A stretch of DNA of 64,000 nt, taken from positions 7,914,646 through 7,978,645 of the forward strand of contig OZ007514.1 in the NCBI GenBank assembly GCA_963931865.1. Reading direction: 5' to 3'. A program made the translations under genes and the position numbers. The notes under the pieces are model-generated. The model saw only the letters and a program-made list of their open reading frames with translations. It was not told where the DNA came from and ran no database searches. Shown here piece after piece: positions 1 through 12,200 of this stretch. Within the stretch, counting starts at the first letter, position 1. Every line of letters begins with the position of its first letter. The DNA is from Axinella damicornis. Lineage: Eukaryota > Porifera > Demospongiae > Axinellida > Axinellidae.

Positions 1-430
1 GCCGCCATGAATAAACTATGATGTCATCATGCACTCTTGTTTCATAATATAGATTCCTACCTGGAGCATGCGTATACCAGTACACATGAAGCATGTGGAA
101 TAATGCTGTGTGAAGCCAGGCAGTAAAAATCAAATGTTATTCCCACATTACGAAAACAGCCATTAAACTTTAGCACTTTACTTACTGGTAGTGCATACTT
201 ATTAAACTAATTCAGTTAATAATTTTTTTTTATAGCAACAACAGTTACAGTGCTCACTCAATGCGCACACTGAGAACTGAGCCAATTCAACTCTGTAGCC
301 TGCATTTCTAGATAATGCACAACCATGTCACGTGACTATTAACCTTTGGCCTCCACCGCGTGGGCAGTGCAATTTGCTAGCGTCTACATATACTAGGCAG
401 TCTCCGTTGGCTTCTACGCCCGTTTTTCAA
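1..430. other. FARSB intron sequence, nothing recognised
   Basis: AT-rich sequence without a coding signal I can support. By position it belongs to the FARSB intron that begins at 2285 on the minus strand, because the next expected FARSB exon (continuing after the Ala-Asn-Arg codons) is not present here and must lie left of the window. Confidence 0.5.
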
Positions 431-2066
431 ATGGAAAAGTCGAGAAAAAGAAAGCGTGATGATGCCTGCTCCACCTATCTAGAGGGAAAGTCGAGGAAGG
501 CGTACAAAGACTTGGAGGATGGATTACGTGCTACCGCATGCATCAAAGGTACTACTAGCGCCGTGGATACTGATCATTGCACTGCCTGTCCACCCGTTCT
601 AACACGCTTAAAGCCTGATTTCGTTGCAATGGTCCGACAAGATGTTGAGCTAAGGCATTGTAAGCGAGTTCTGCCTAATCCTAAGAAGCCTGAAAAGCAA
701 CACTATCAAAACCTTGTTGCACAGAACGCCTGGATCAGGTCAAATCCATTTGATGCTCTGGAGTACTGCTCTGCATGCATCATCTCCACTTTGGGCATTG
801 GATCTGAGCGGCTCACCCGTCAGCCATCGATTAAGCAACGCGAGGCGCTTACCCCCGTTGTGGACATGAGCAAACCTGATGTTGTTCTCAATCGACTTGA
901 GGAGTTTGTCGTACTGCCTGATGTAGTTGACAACACTTGTTCTGAGCGCTCTGCCTTTCGGTGGAAGATAGGCCTAAACATGCCATTTGCCCACATCAGA
1001 CTTACTATTGTGCAAGGAATTCAAGGATAAGACAAACAGGCAGAAAACTATCTTACAGAGACTGAGACACAGCGGGGATTGCTCTGATGAGAGGCTACGG
1101 GAGCATGAAGCACTAATGGAACAAGCTGAAACAGCTCTTGCAGAGCACAAACAGGAAGCACAAGAAGCTCTAGAGCACTGCAAGTTTGCTACTCAGAAGT
1201 GCAAGTGTGACTGGAAAGCCATCGTAGATTTAGCATCGAAAGAGGATTTGAATGCTGCATCACAGGCACGGCTTCAGGCTCTGCAAGAATCATTCACACT
1301 AGTGCTCAGTGCCGACTACCAAATGACGAAGCTGGTCCCTTTCTGGGGAGCAACTGCTCAGCATGCAATGACTTACTACATGCGAAAAGTCTCTCATGGT
1401 ATGCCTCTTCTGGGGCTCATATTGAGGGGCTTGCGGAAGGAGCAGTTACATAGGCGTCCCGAAGAGCACACATCTTCCGATCACCCCTTCAATCCTAGAG
1501 CAGTTGCGTCAGATAGAGTCCCAGCTGATAGAGACAACATCATGCTGTGGGCTGTCTGCTGTGTTGGGTTCTTTGGCTTCTTCAGGTCAGGAGAACTCAC
1601 GGCACCGGAAAATGGGCAGCACCTGACATTCGACGACATGGTAAATGACCCAGAAATCCGCCAAAGGGTGTCAGTCTGTTGCAGCAGTCAAAGACAGACC
1701 CTTTTCATCTTGGGGTTACAATTCACCTGGGGAGAACGACTTGTTGCTATGCCCCGTGGCTGCGCTGCTGTCATATTTGGTGGTGCGGGGAAGCCATGGG
1801 GGGGCACTTTTCAATTCAGGGATGGGAGGGCGTTGACCTGCTCTTGTCTGGTGCGCGAGCTGAGGAAAGCTCTATCCAGTGCGGGCTTCTGCCCGGAGGA
1901 CTATATGCAGGACACAGATTCCGAAAGGGGGCCACTATGACGGCGGCCGTGTGTGGAGTGCCGGTGGAGCTGATCAAGACGCTGGGCCGCTGGAAGAGCC
2001 AAGCCTACCAGCTCTATATTCTGATACCTAGTAGTCACTTGTCATCAATTAGTGAAAAGCTACCCC
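431..2066 (+). pseudogene. Decayed fusion of a transposon-type protein with a tyrosine recombinase
   Basis: From ATG 431 an open frame starts with a basic stretch (KSRKRKRDD) and carries Cys-rich segments; after a frame change near 990-1000 it continues through a helical, coiled-coil-like segment to a SADYQM...PFWG motif near 1310-1345. I recall this first part from an uncharacterised sponge/cnidarian transposon-type family (memory, not a search). From about 1395, in the same frame, the sequence becomes a DIRS/Ngaro-type tyrosine recombinase: a box-I-like GFFGFFRSGE (about 1565-1595), then SKTDPF, LCPVAALLSYL, HRFRKGATMTAA and the tyrosine motif GRWKSQAYQLY ending near 2066. The later motifs lie in different frames, needing several indels, so it cannot make enzyme. 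It sits in FARSB intron 3, antisense to that gene. Confidence 0.75.
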
Positions 2067-2285
2067 AGTCAGTGGAGTGGGAAAAGCAGGACAATGGACT
2101 GAATTTTTCTACATTATCTATATAGTAGCGAAGGACCATACTCCAGTAACTAACAACCACTACCAAGGTCCATGCACGTATGGTCATGGACGAAATAGTG
2201 GCCACATCAGTATTGCTCTGAATCTGAGGACATCGATCGTCAAGCACCATAAGTGTAAAGTACATATAATAGCAATAGCACATAC

Positions 2286-5200
2286 CTGTTAGCAGGGACC
2301 TCCACTTTGTAGATGACAGTGTCTGAGGCATCTTCGGCAGCTGCCTCCCCTTGCTCACGAGTGAGCATCTGCTTTTCAGATGTCTGAAAGGAAAATGGCA
2401 TGCGTCAGCGGGTGGTTACAATTCAAGTATTTTTTGCCACAAGACACAACTTCTAACTATTGTGTGAACATCAATCAGAACTGAATCGGACCGGTATGCG
2501 GTAGCGGTACTTGCATATGGAGGAACATGGATACTGTTGTGGGGTATGCAGCTTCTGAGAAAGATCTGAACTGGCTGTGCTATTTCTACTAATGTGAATC
2601 TGTGGATTAGAAATACTCAACATGTTCATGAATCGTGCAACACGGTGAACAGAAGATTGATGCTACAAGCATCATGGAGGGTATTAACTTTCATATTTTC
2701 ATGTGGCTATTTTGAGGCTTCCTTCACAAGGTACACACCTCATCCAATCACTGCATCAGTGTTTAGAACAAAAGTCCATCCACAAAGTGTCATCATCCAG
2801 TAATATTTGGCAGAAATTAATTTGGTGGTGCATGTTCTCGCAAATCTACCCCGCTGCCCAATGAAATTCCCAACTAGCATTATGGCATTATCGGGTGAAA
2901 GGAGAGGTTATACAGTCATAGAGGTTAAGTTTGCGTCCCCATGCAGTTTACGTATATATCTTACCACTTCATCCAGCTCAATTCCAAACTCGAAGCAGAG
3001 CTCGTCGAATGCGTCCTCACCTAAACCATATAAGCAAGCAGTAAATGACTTAATTGATAATGCAAATGGATACTATAGAAACATCCTCCCTACAAAATCC
3101 TTAGCCGCAGCACACCAGCATACTCTACTAGTGGAATGCAGGACATTGGAGGGCGAGCCTGAGTGAAGTGCATATGTATGCGCATGCAGGACATGCAAGG
3201 AGCAGTTGCATTCACATGATTGTCATCAGAATGTGACCGGGCAATGAGCACAGAAATTATGACCCTCTTGAAACATACATTCGTGCACATCACAGCAACT
3301 GTGAGTCAGGTAAGCATTTATAGCCTAGCACCAATGTCACCGGCCATGGCGCGGCGGTACGTGTAGGTCCAAGCACTGTCTCCGTCTTTGTCAGTGTCGC
3401 CAAGGAGGAAGAATGTTCATGGTGCTCTAGCCAATGTCCACGAGTGGTCTCCATCTTTGTTGTCACCATCGTTCGTCGAACAGGTGCATGTAGCTAGACG
3501 GTTCATCGAGTTCATTGAATTTGAATATTATTGTGCACGTGCAAGTGAAATTCACTGATTTAAAAGTTACGGTAATTGCACGATCCACCACCGGACAAGC
3601 AAAGGTACACACGCAGAGTGCAATGAAGCCATGCTAGTGTGGGGCTCGCCCCAATTATGGCACACGTCCAGCATCACGTGTGCAGGATGTAATGCTGAGT
3701 TTGCGGAAGATGTGTTTCCTAGTACCTGACCTTATTCAATTTTAGCCTCATTCCCGGGGAACGAGGCTAATTCAATTTATAAGAACTTGGATTGCAAGTG
3801 TGCAGTAGCAGTAAGGAGTACGAGTATAGTACACATTCATGTCAATTTCACGAGCTGTGCATGAAGTCACTTTTCAATGAAAATCATAAAATTGGTGGTA
3901 GGAATAGTTATACACCTGCCCAGTGAGAGCCGTTGCACACACATGGGTGTTGGGTATGTGAGCAGCGTTACAAAATTGCGATAGATTGTGTGTATCAGCT
4001 TGTGCAGCTCAATGTGATCAATACTGCACCTTATACAGTGCACAATGTTTCAAATACGTATGTCATTTGGCAGCATGAGACTTTGATGTCACGTCTGGTA
4101 ATGTCCTTTGGAGATAAGTTCTGCGTGAGCAGAAAGGGCAAGGACAGGGGGATGTGGGTGGGTGCACCCAAAGGGTGCAAATAGCATGGCTGCGTCTCGG
4201 CTCTGCCCTAGAAAGTCTTTGGTTGTCACTGGGAGAGCCATTTCTGTCACAAAAGGAACTTAGAAACAAGCCACCTTGCCTTATAGAGTTTCAATTTCCA
4301 ACATTCATGGCCCGCTTTCAGCTACAGCAGGGTGGCTTCCCATCTATGCGGTGAGCATAACGTTTTGCACACTTTCGAGCGCTTACTGTACAAAGGTACG
4401 AAGCATGAGACTTGAGGGTATGCCCCTCTATAATGAGCAGTAAGAAGGCTTGGCCCCACCTTTCAACTGACAACATAACATAGAAGGGCAGGAAGGGGCG
4501 GTACTAGCAGTGTGGGAAGGCCTAGCTGGTATGATTCATCACATGACTGACGTCAACTGGGCATAAGGTGGATGTAGGTGGGGGGCGGGGTGCGTAGTCA
4601 TTCCAGCAGGTCCTGGATCAGTTCTGCAACCCCTTGCAGAAAAGAAGTAATCACTGCTGCATTCCTGTTGTTTTGAACTCAAGGCTGTGAGCTCGCTGTG
4701 TGTGTAATAGAGTCAGGGAAGTTTCATAATGCTACATGTATGTAAATTCCTAAGCGGCAAATCCGAATGTAGGCTTGACGCCAGACCCTCTGCACTCATG
4801 TGTGTCTAGGCTTGCCAGACTATGTGAGAGGAACCGAAAGTGGCGTAAGCAATGGAATTCATCCACATAGTGGTGTTCTTCTCAGCTAGTCTTGTGAAGG
4901 TTGCCATTTACCCAAATTGGAAGCCTCATATTGGAGGATGTACAAGTTTGAGGCACAGCTGCCAGGTTTATGTAAACCGAGATAACATTATTCATAGCGG
5001 AAGCGGCACATGTAAACATGTTACAAACTCAATTAACCACAGAGTAATGACTCTGTGTCAAATTTTACAAAGGGAAATTGTTTCTCAAGCATGTTTTGAC
5101 TTGTTGCAAGGGTAGCCTGGTTTATTTGCAGGGCGGCATGAAATGAAATCATGAAATTTGGGCATGAAACAAAGATCATGCATGCCTAGAGCATGTTCTT

Positions 5201-5678
5201 CGTGGATGATCCGGTGAGTTTTTGTGCATATAGCTAAAAATATACACAGATCACCGAATATCTCCTCATCACGACCTAGCAAATACTGCGTAGTAGTTGC
5301 AGAGAATTTTTGAGGGTTGGGCTCCCATCTGCCTCTTAGTAATTTGACGCAAAGTGCTTGAGCAGTGAGTCTAATTGCCCAAGTCCAAATACCCTGGGGC
5401 ATTTTACTTTTTTTCCCCTGTTCCAGGAGTTTCATTTGGTGTTGTTGTACTGTCGGAAGTTATACATATGTAGTTCCTGAGATATAAAGCAGCAATATTA
5501 CCAGCAAAACTTTAATCCAATACTACATCGCAACCTTAATTGGCAATGTGGTTACATTAACAGCATTGCCAATTAAGAGCAATGTGGTATGCTATGTCAA
5601 CCAACTCATCAATAGTGAACTATATACAGCTTGCAGCCTTTCACTGGCCTTTGCAGGTGATTGAAATTACAGAGAGGA

Positions 5679-5718
<40 letters not shown>

Positions 5719-6064
5719 GTGCTGCTAATTCAATCACATCCTTGAGAGACCCCACCTATAGCTAATCTACTTTGCCTCTGGACCAAGCAGTGATTTCTTA
5801 CTTTCTGCAATTTGATTACACTGCAATTGATCACCGCTGCAATGGGACAAGGGTTTGCCTTTGCCGGACCAGGTGCAATGCCCCAAATGCTGGTGCAATG
5901 CTGGAGCATTGTACCTAGTCCTAGATAATAATTATAGTGGCTTTACATCCTAAAATTCCCTATGTCATCGTAGTGTCATGAGAAACCAATACGTTAATGT
6001 TCTTACTATATATCTTCCCAAGGGCCGTAAAGAGAAGGTCCCTCGATACGTTGATGGTAGGCAT
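2286..6064 (-). CDS. FARSB: Phenylalanine-tRNA ligase beta subunit, first three exons (partial)
   Basis: Three minus-strand exons splice in phase: 6064-6007 (starts MPTINVSRDLLFTALGK), 3020-2965 (EDAFDELCFEFGIELDEV) and 2383-2286 (...DTVIYKVEVPAN). All have GT donors and AG acceptors, giving 71 complete codons plus two bases of the next. The order and residues match the N-terminus of eukaryotic cytosolic PheRS beta, which with the alpha subunit forms the heterotetramer charging tRNA-Phe with phenylalanine in the cytoplasm. The strongly conserved segment after PANR (beginning YDLLCLEG in the family) is not in the window, so the rest lies to the left. Intron 1 (3021-6006) and the open third intron carry repeats. 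The start codon is the first ATG facing the promoter shared with the LPCAT3-like gene. Identity is firm; only the continuation is unseen. Confidence 0.9.
3100..3700 (+). repeat. Dispersed ~0.5 kb repeat, copy 1
   Basis: The stretch around 'ggaatgcaggacattggag' through 'gggctcgccccaat' recurs at 40740-41262 in the same orientation and in part at 13490-13920 inverted. No coding capacity is conserved among the copies. It lies in FARSB intron 1 and is probably a non-autonomous element; its exact ends are not defined. Confidence 0.6.
3743..3769. mobile_element. 27-bp micro inverted-repeat element with 9-bp target duplication
   Basis: The 27 bp begin TAGCCTCATTCCC and end GGGAACGAGGCTA, i.e. essentially two abutting 13-bp termini of the TAGCC family found elsewhere in the window. 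The 9-mer attcaattt flanks it directly on both sides (3734-3742 and 3770-3778), as expected for a target-site duplication. Either a minimal mobile unit or an excision footprint. Confidence 0.8.
3779..6006. other. Rest of FARSB intron 1
   Basis: Non-coding sequence with no gene I can support. It contains a run of 38 G at 5680-5717. A minus-strand open frame at 5085-5435 has no recognisable domain and overlaps nothing conserved. Confidence 0.5.
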
Positions 6065-6271
6065 CGCAATTAGTAGATAGCTGCGCTGACTGTGACAGAG
6101 TACTCATATACAAGCTAGCTACTTAGATTAGAGCTAGCTAGGCCTACATGTGCAATCCACGTGTGGAATTCGGCTATTTAGAAACCAATCAGGGCAGCTA
6201 GCTTGCTTGTTGTTAGCACAGTTCTGTCTCCAAAGCAACGTATAACGTAAACGTGCTACATCTGTGATGCT
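6065..6271. promoter_or_regulatory. Bidirectional promoter FARSB / LPCAT3
   Basis: 207 bp separate the divergent start codons (FARSB 6064 minus, LPCAT3 6272 plus). A CCAAT box lies at 6185-6189 and an E-box CACGTG at 6158-6163; both are common in TATA-less divergent promoters. No TATA box was evident. The region must also hold both 5' leaders. The factors that bind are inference. Confidence 0.6.
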
Positions 6272-9200
6272 ATGGGGGTGTCGGATGCAGTTGGCGAGGT
6301 CCTTGGGATCCCCGAACCCAGCGCAAGATTTCTACTGGCGTTGTTCAGTGGTGAGTTTGTAACAAGGTCACCACGTGTTTGCAGCATCTGAATGGCTTCC
6401 TTAATTAATACTAAGCCTGTTGCAAAACACCAGATAGGTAGCCATTCTGGCACTGGACTAATCCCTGGTCAAATTGAGTTGATGGACCTTAGGGTCAGTT
6501 AGGCCTGTGCAGGCTTCAAGTACGAAAGTTCGCGGGGTCCGTCAACTCTTGATCCCCAATCCCAATAAATTTGAATTTCGTGCACTAAGGTATTCAGATC
6601 TGCAGATCTTCCGTGGTACCACAGGAAAGATTGATCCTCCTCTGTCTCTGTGACTATCCCTGCTTGAGTACATTGATAATCGTCATCCTTGTGTTGCAGT
6701 GTGCAAAGACAATCTGCAAAATACAAGTTGCTTTGTGCTGTATATAACTCCCATCTCAGGCATGGAGTTCAGTGCTGAAATCAACTCAGCCAGGGTACTT
6801 ACTGGAAACTTAGTGATTTTTATTAGGGTTCCACGGATATTAGTATTGGGATATTAGTATTGGTATCGGCCCTGATACTAACTAGCCAGTGATGAGGTAT
6901 CAGTGTCGGCTATTGGAATTCTGTGGTACTAATTGTCCTAGTACATGAGTCTATGTGTGAGCGCTTGCTAGAGGAGTGATCCATGGCCAGGTTTAATTTT
7001 GGAACATCTCTGAAAGCAATGCTTGTTGCAAAATTTGTAAAGAATGCCTTTCAGGGTATATTGAATACACACCTATCACACAGTGGTGTCGGTATCGGTA
7101 GTGGTATTAGCATATTTCACATTTTCGTACATCCATAGTATATCAAGGGCGCATCAAGCCGCCGAAGGCGGCGAGAGGGCATGCAACTTCCTATAGCGCA
7201 CGTATAGATGGCATAGTGCTGAGTGTTACTAAAAATAACATTTCCGGTTAAGCACGTGAAATTGTGTGCACGGTTCGGTTACGGACGTTCAACGGAACTT
7301 ATTCCTTGGGCAAGGAAGATGAGGGCTACCGATGTAGGTACAGAAACGCCATCCAAGCGATCTCTAGCCCAAGTACTTCTAGTCCGGGTAGCTCTCCTAC
7401 CAGTGTAGCAGGCCAAGATTCGGAGAAAGTATCGCCGGATGCAAACAACATTCGCCGCTCTCGACAACAGCACAACGGCTGTTGAGTAAGTTGGAGGGAG
7501 GGAATGATAGCATCGAAAGGAGCTGACGCTAGGTAGCTAGGTCCTCGTCAAAGACGCTACAGACGGAATATCATCCATTTCGATCGTAAGTACAAAAAGT
7601 GACCGCATAAGAGGAGCGTGTCTACGGTTCACGTGCTTATACAGTCCAAATTTGAATTCTATATTTAGTAACACTCAGCATTTTGCCGTCTATGTACGTT
7701 GCATGCCCTCTTGCAGCCTTCGGTGGCTCGATGCGCCCTCGGTAGTATGGATAAAATTTGGCATCAGTGGAACACTAAATTTTATAAGCCAGCTTGACGG
7801 AGACAGTTGTGTAGGATGCAAATTAGGCTAGTCCAACTCGCAAGGTTGGATGTAGACAATTACTCGCTCGCTCAGCTACTTCCTATTTTGCCTATTAGCA
7901 GTCTTTGGCCGCCATGTATATTACCTCAGTTGCTGCTCCCCGATTGCCCGCTTCAGCTGCTGCTCACTGATCGCATCCGCTTCAGCTGCTGCTCCCCAAT
8001 CGCGTCCACTTCAGTTGCTGCTCCCTGATTGCATCCGCTTCAGCTTCTGCTCCCCGATTGTGTCCGCTTTAGCTGCTGCACCCCAATTGCATCCACTTCA
8101 GCTACACTCCGATTGTGTCTGTTACAGCTACTGTGCTAGGAGGCCTGTTCTTCAGGAAGGTTCCTGCTAATACGTTCCCAGGCATTCTTTGTGGAGTTCA
8201 AGGTTCAGAGATTGCACGTGTCACTAGTGCACTAGTCGAGTCTATTCCCCCCCCCCCCCCCGAACATCCTACTTCTGTAACGCACTCGCACCAGTTAGAA
8301 TCTTAATGCATTAATATTGTTTGCACACTATTGTGTTGTATATCTAGAATACAATATTTCACGAAGCCGAAGGCCGAGTGGAATATTTTATTCCAAGGTA
8401 CAAGGTCAGAGAGGGTCTGGTGACAGTCTCACGCCAGACCTCTGCTCGCTCCTGCAGAGAGGGTCTGGTGACTGTCTCACTAAATCGAATCTCCAACACA
8501 GAAGCGTGCAATAATTGTTTTATTATAAATTTATATACATGACAGTGGGGCTTGCTCCATTGATAATGTATGAAGAGCTACAGTGGAATATGGGGCTGTA
8601 TTAGCCTTGTTCCCATGCCCCGCCCAGCTTTTCATTGCTTGCAGTATGGAAAAACGGGGAGAGCCTGGTATTGTTTCTTCATGTGAGTATTATGTAATGG
8701 ACAAATGGCCAAAATTTTCAGAATGAAAAATTAACTTTTGCGTATTCTTCAACCAACTACACGTTCAATGCTTGGTGTGTATGACAGTCGCCCCCCGCTA
8801 GCTAGATACGTGTGGTAAGTTACCTCGTACCTTTGCTCTTCGTGATATTCTGAGCCCCAGTTTGCCCACGTTCATTAAGTCCTTTCTACCCTCTCCGCCA
8901 CGCACGTGGGGAAACATACCAGCTAGGCCCTTTGCATTCTTTCATGCATCCAAAAGCGCCGCATGGGCCTGGGAACGAGGCTAGGGATGTATTCCACTGC
9001 CAGTATTCCACTCTTCCTGACGGTATACAGTTTACACGGGTTGTGTTTTCATCTTTATAGTAGCTGTAGGTGCAAGTCACCATGGTGTTTATTAGCCTAT
9101 AGCACTGGAACTGAACCAGGTACCAGTACTGGACTCAGAGAAATTGACGTTCATTGTCAAAGGAGTTCTGTGCCTAGCAAGTCGCTCAAAGACGGACCCA

Positions 9201-12200
9201 CAACGGCGGTGTACTTGTTGGTGTTTAAGCAAGAATGAGTGTTGCTATAAGTACAACTGTACTACTAAAGCAATGAGTACTGGCGCTGGCGCGTAGGGGC
9301 TGGCAACTATAATAGCTGTATGATAAACTAGAGGCAAAATATTTTCTCCCAAAAATTAAAAAGGATTTAGTGATGGCCTGTGACATTCGGAATTATTCAA
9401 CCTCTCGAAAAAGCTAAGAAACAAGGAGAATGCCATTAACAAGGCTCAGTCCCATCCCATTGAAAAATGTAGAATTTAGGGATGGGATGGGACTGAGGCT
9501 GGTTAATGGCATTCCCCTTGTTTCTTAGCTTTTTTGAGAGGTTGAATATTTCCAAATGTCACAGGCCATCTCTAAATCCTTTTTAATTTTTGGGAGAAAA
9601 TTTTTTGCCTCGAGTTACCATGAATGTAATGATGATGTAGTCAGGTGGTTTATTGGTGCATGTATGTATACTGGCAGTTGAACATGATTAGAACACAGAC
9701 TATGCGGAACTTTTGCCGGTACTTTCAGAAGATGCTGGTGTGTCGGTTTTGGCTTCTAACTGCCCTATGTGCTCAGCTCTAAAAGCTGTACTTTGCCCTC
9801 CTGAGTTTGGTGGTTCCCAATGCTGAACTGAGCAGGTGCCATGAGAATCTTGCCCCGCAAAGTTATATAAGACGCTGGTGTACAAATACTGAGCATTAGT
9901 GGCATGTACTAGTTTCATTCCCAGGCCAGTTGCAGGCATGGGAATGAGGCCCGTTGAAAGTGTGTGTGTGTGGTTGCACTGTGGCACATATATTCATAGC
10001 ATGATTCATTGCTCTAATAAGCTTAAGGAAATTCATAGCTGTGTTACTGAACCCATAATCTTTACAAACGCTCTTGGCTTTATAAGAGCGGTGAAACAGT
10101 GGCATGCAATTCAAAACAGAGGTCGTCGAACTCTGGAAAAATTTTTTGGAAGGCTTGTTCCAAATTGGAAAAAACTGGGCCTAATTCTCAATTTAATATC
10201 ACACTTCTGGTTCCCAGGCTCCTCCCAGCTTTTTGTTCTGCTTAGGAAGGCTTGCCTGTGAGACTACAGTATGCATGCAACAGTAAAATAAAGGAGCCAG
10301 ATCCAGAAGATGTCTATGTGTTGCACAGTGATGCAGCATTCTCATAGCAGCAGATAAAGGGGAATGTGAAAAAAAGTTTTTATTGGCTGGAAGTGAACTT
10401 TTGCCGACACGGCACGTGCAACTGCAATCCAATGAGCTGTGAGATGGCTGGGCCACTGCCAACTGTACCTGGGCTTGTAGATTACAGGGAAGCCATGAGG
10501 GAAACGATGATATAGTTGCCCTAAAGCATTGCCTAAGCAGGCTCAGTAAATTTGCTGAAAATAATAGTGCAACATTCCAATTCTGAGCATTGGAGGCCTG
10601 TGAGTCCTCAGTCAGGCTCAGTTTGTCTGTCTGAGTCCCCAGCATACCGTATAGCAGGTTATTTTCGTGGGTGGAAATTTTCGTGAAATGCTGGATACGG
10701 TCGTCAGAATTAATTTTCGTGGTTCTAATTTTCGTTGCACCCGCGTTCGCGCTATCGGCGCAGATGACGTAATATGAAAATTAGTACACGTGGCTTGATG
10801 GCCGAAGTACAGTTTCAACGACAAAGCGCTTCACTGTATAGCGTGAGTGCGATGCTACTTCGTCAGTAAAAGACGTGTGGAAGGCCCGGTGTTGGAGAAG
10901 AACTACCATGCTAACGCGAGAATGGCAACCGTATTGATCGCTGTGAGTTACTGGCCTCGTTTTTCGTCGCCGGGGTCCAGTCACAATGCGAGGGACAGCT
11001 GGTGATATATGGAGGATCCTGTCAATCGAGGACACTGTCAACGGGATGCAGTCACGCAGGTACAGTTACAAAGAGCCGTACAGTGTACTTAAACGACGGC
11101 ACCTAGCTACGTGTTGCACAGCGCGATTATGGGTTGAAAATTTCGTGGGTGGAAAATTTCGTGACTTGTCGATGAGTCATGAAAATAACGAAAATTGGCA
11201 CCCCACGAAAATAACCCGCTATACGGTAGTCCATGCACCAACAGTCTAGCTTGTACGTATGGGTACAGAGCAACAGGCACCAGAGACACCACCGGCACCT
11301 TGGGCACCAGGGACACCACTGGCACCGGCACCTTGGGCACCAGGGACACCACCAGCACCTTGGGCACCAGGGACACAACAGGCACCAGGGACACAACAGG
11401 CACCAGGGACACCGCAATCACCTTGGGCACCACAGGCACCTTGGGCACCAGGGACACCACCGGCACCAGGGACACCACTGGCACCTTGGGCACCAGAGAC
11501 ACCACTGGCACCTTGGGCACCAGAGACACCACCGGCACCTTGGGCACCAGGGACACCACCGGCACCAGGGACACCACCGGCACCTTGGGCACCAGAGACA
11601 CCACCGGCACCTTGGGCACCAGAGACACCACCGGCACCTTGGGCACCACAGGCACCAGGACACCACCAGCACCATGCAGGGACACCACAGGCACCTTGGG
11701 CACCAGGGACACCACAGGCACCTTGGGCACCAGGCACCTTGGGCACCAGGGGCACCACTGGCACCAGGGACACCACAGGCACCTGGGGCACCACAGGCAC
11801 CAGGGACACCACAGGCACTAGGGACACTGCAGGCACTATTGGGACACTGCAGGCACTATTTGGGCACTGAAGGCACTATTTGGGCACCACAGGGACACCA
11901 CATGGTACTGTATAGCAAAATGCTGGCAATGCATCTTTCGTGACTCTTAAACCAGGAAACAACCTCTTGATGGATGTGAACCTTCTGCTGGGCACTGAGC
12001 AGGCTTTGATGCTTCATTTAATGATATGAGTATTCCAAAACTCTAGCCTCACTCACAGTATTGGTACATGTTCTGCACTGTATACAGTGACGTCATTAGT
12101 CTCGTTCCCAGACCGTTTATCCAGCGCGTGTATCGCTTACAGTATAACGCGCAGAAATACGGTCTGGTAGGTATAGCCCACATTCCTTAAACTCCGCCAG

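Noticed and set aside
5085..5435. 116-codon minus-strand frame in FARSB intron 1
   Set aside because: No domain, no splice connection to FARSB phases, composition like the surrounding intron.
11246..11836. Collagen-like coding sequence on the minus strand
   Set aside because: Explained by a 9-bp-unit minisatellite open in several frames; no start, splice or flanking domain.
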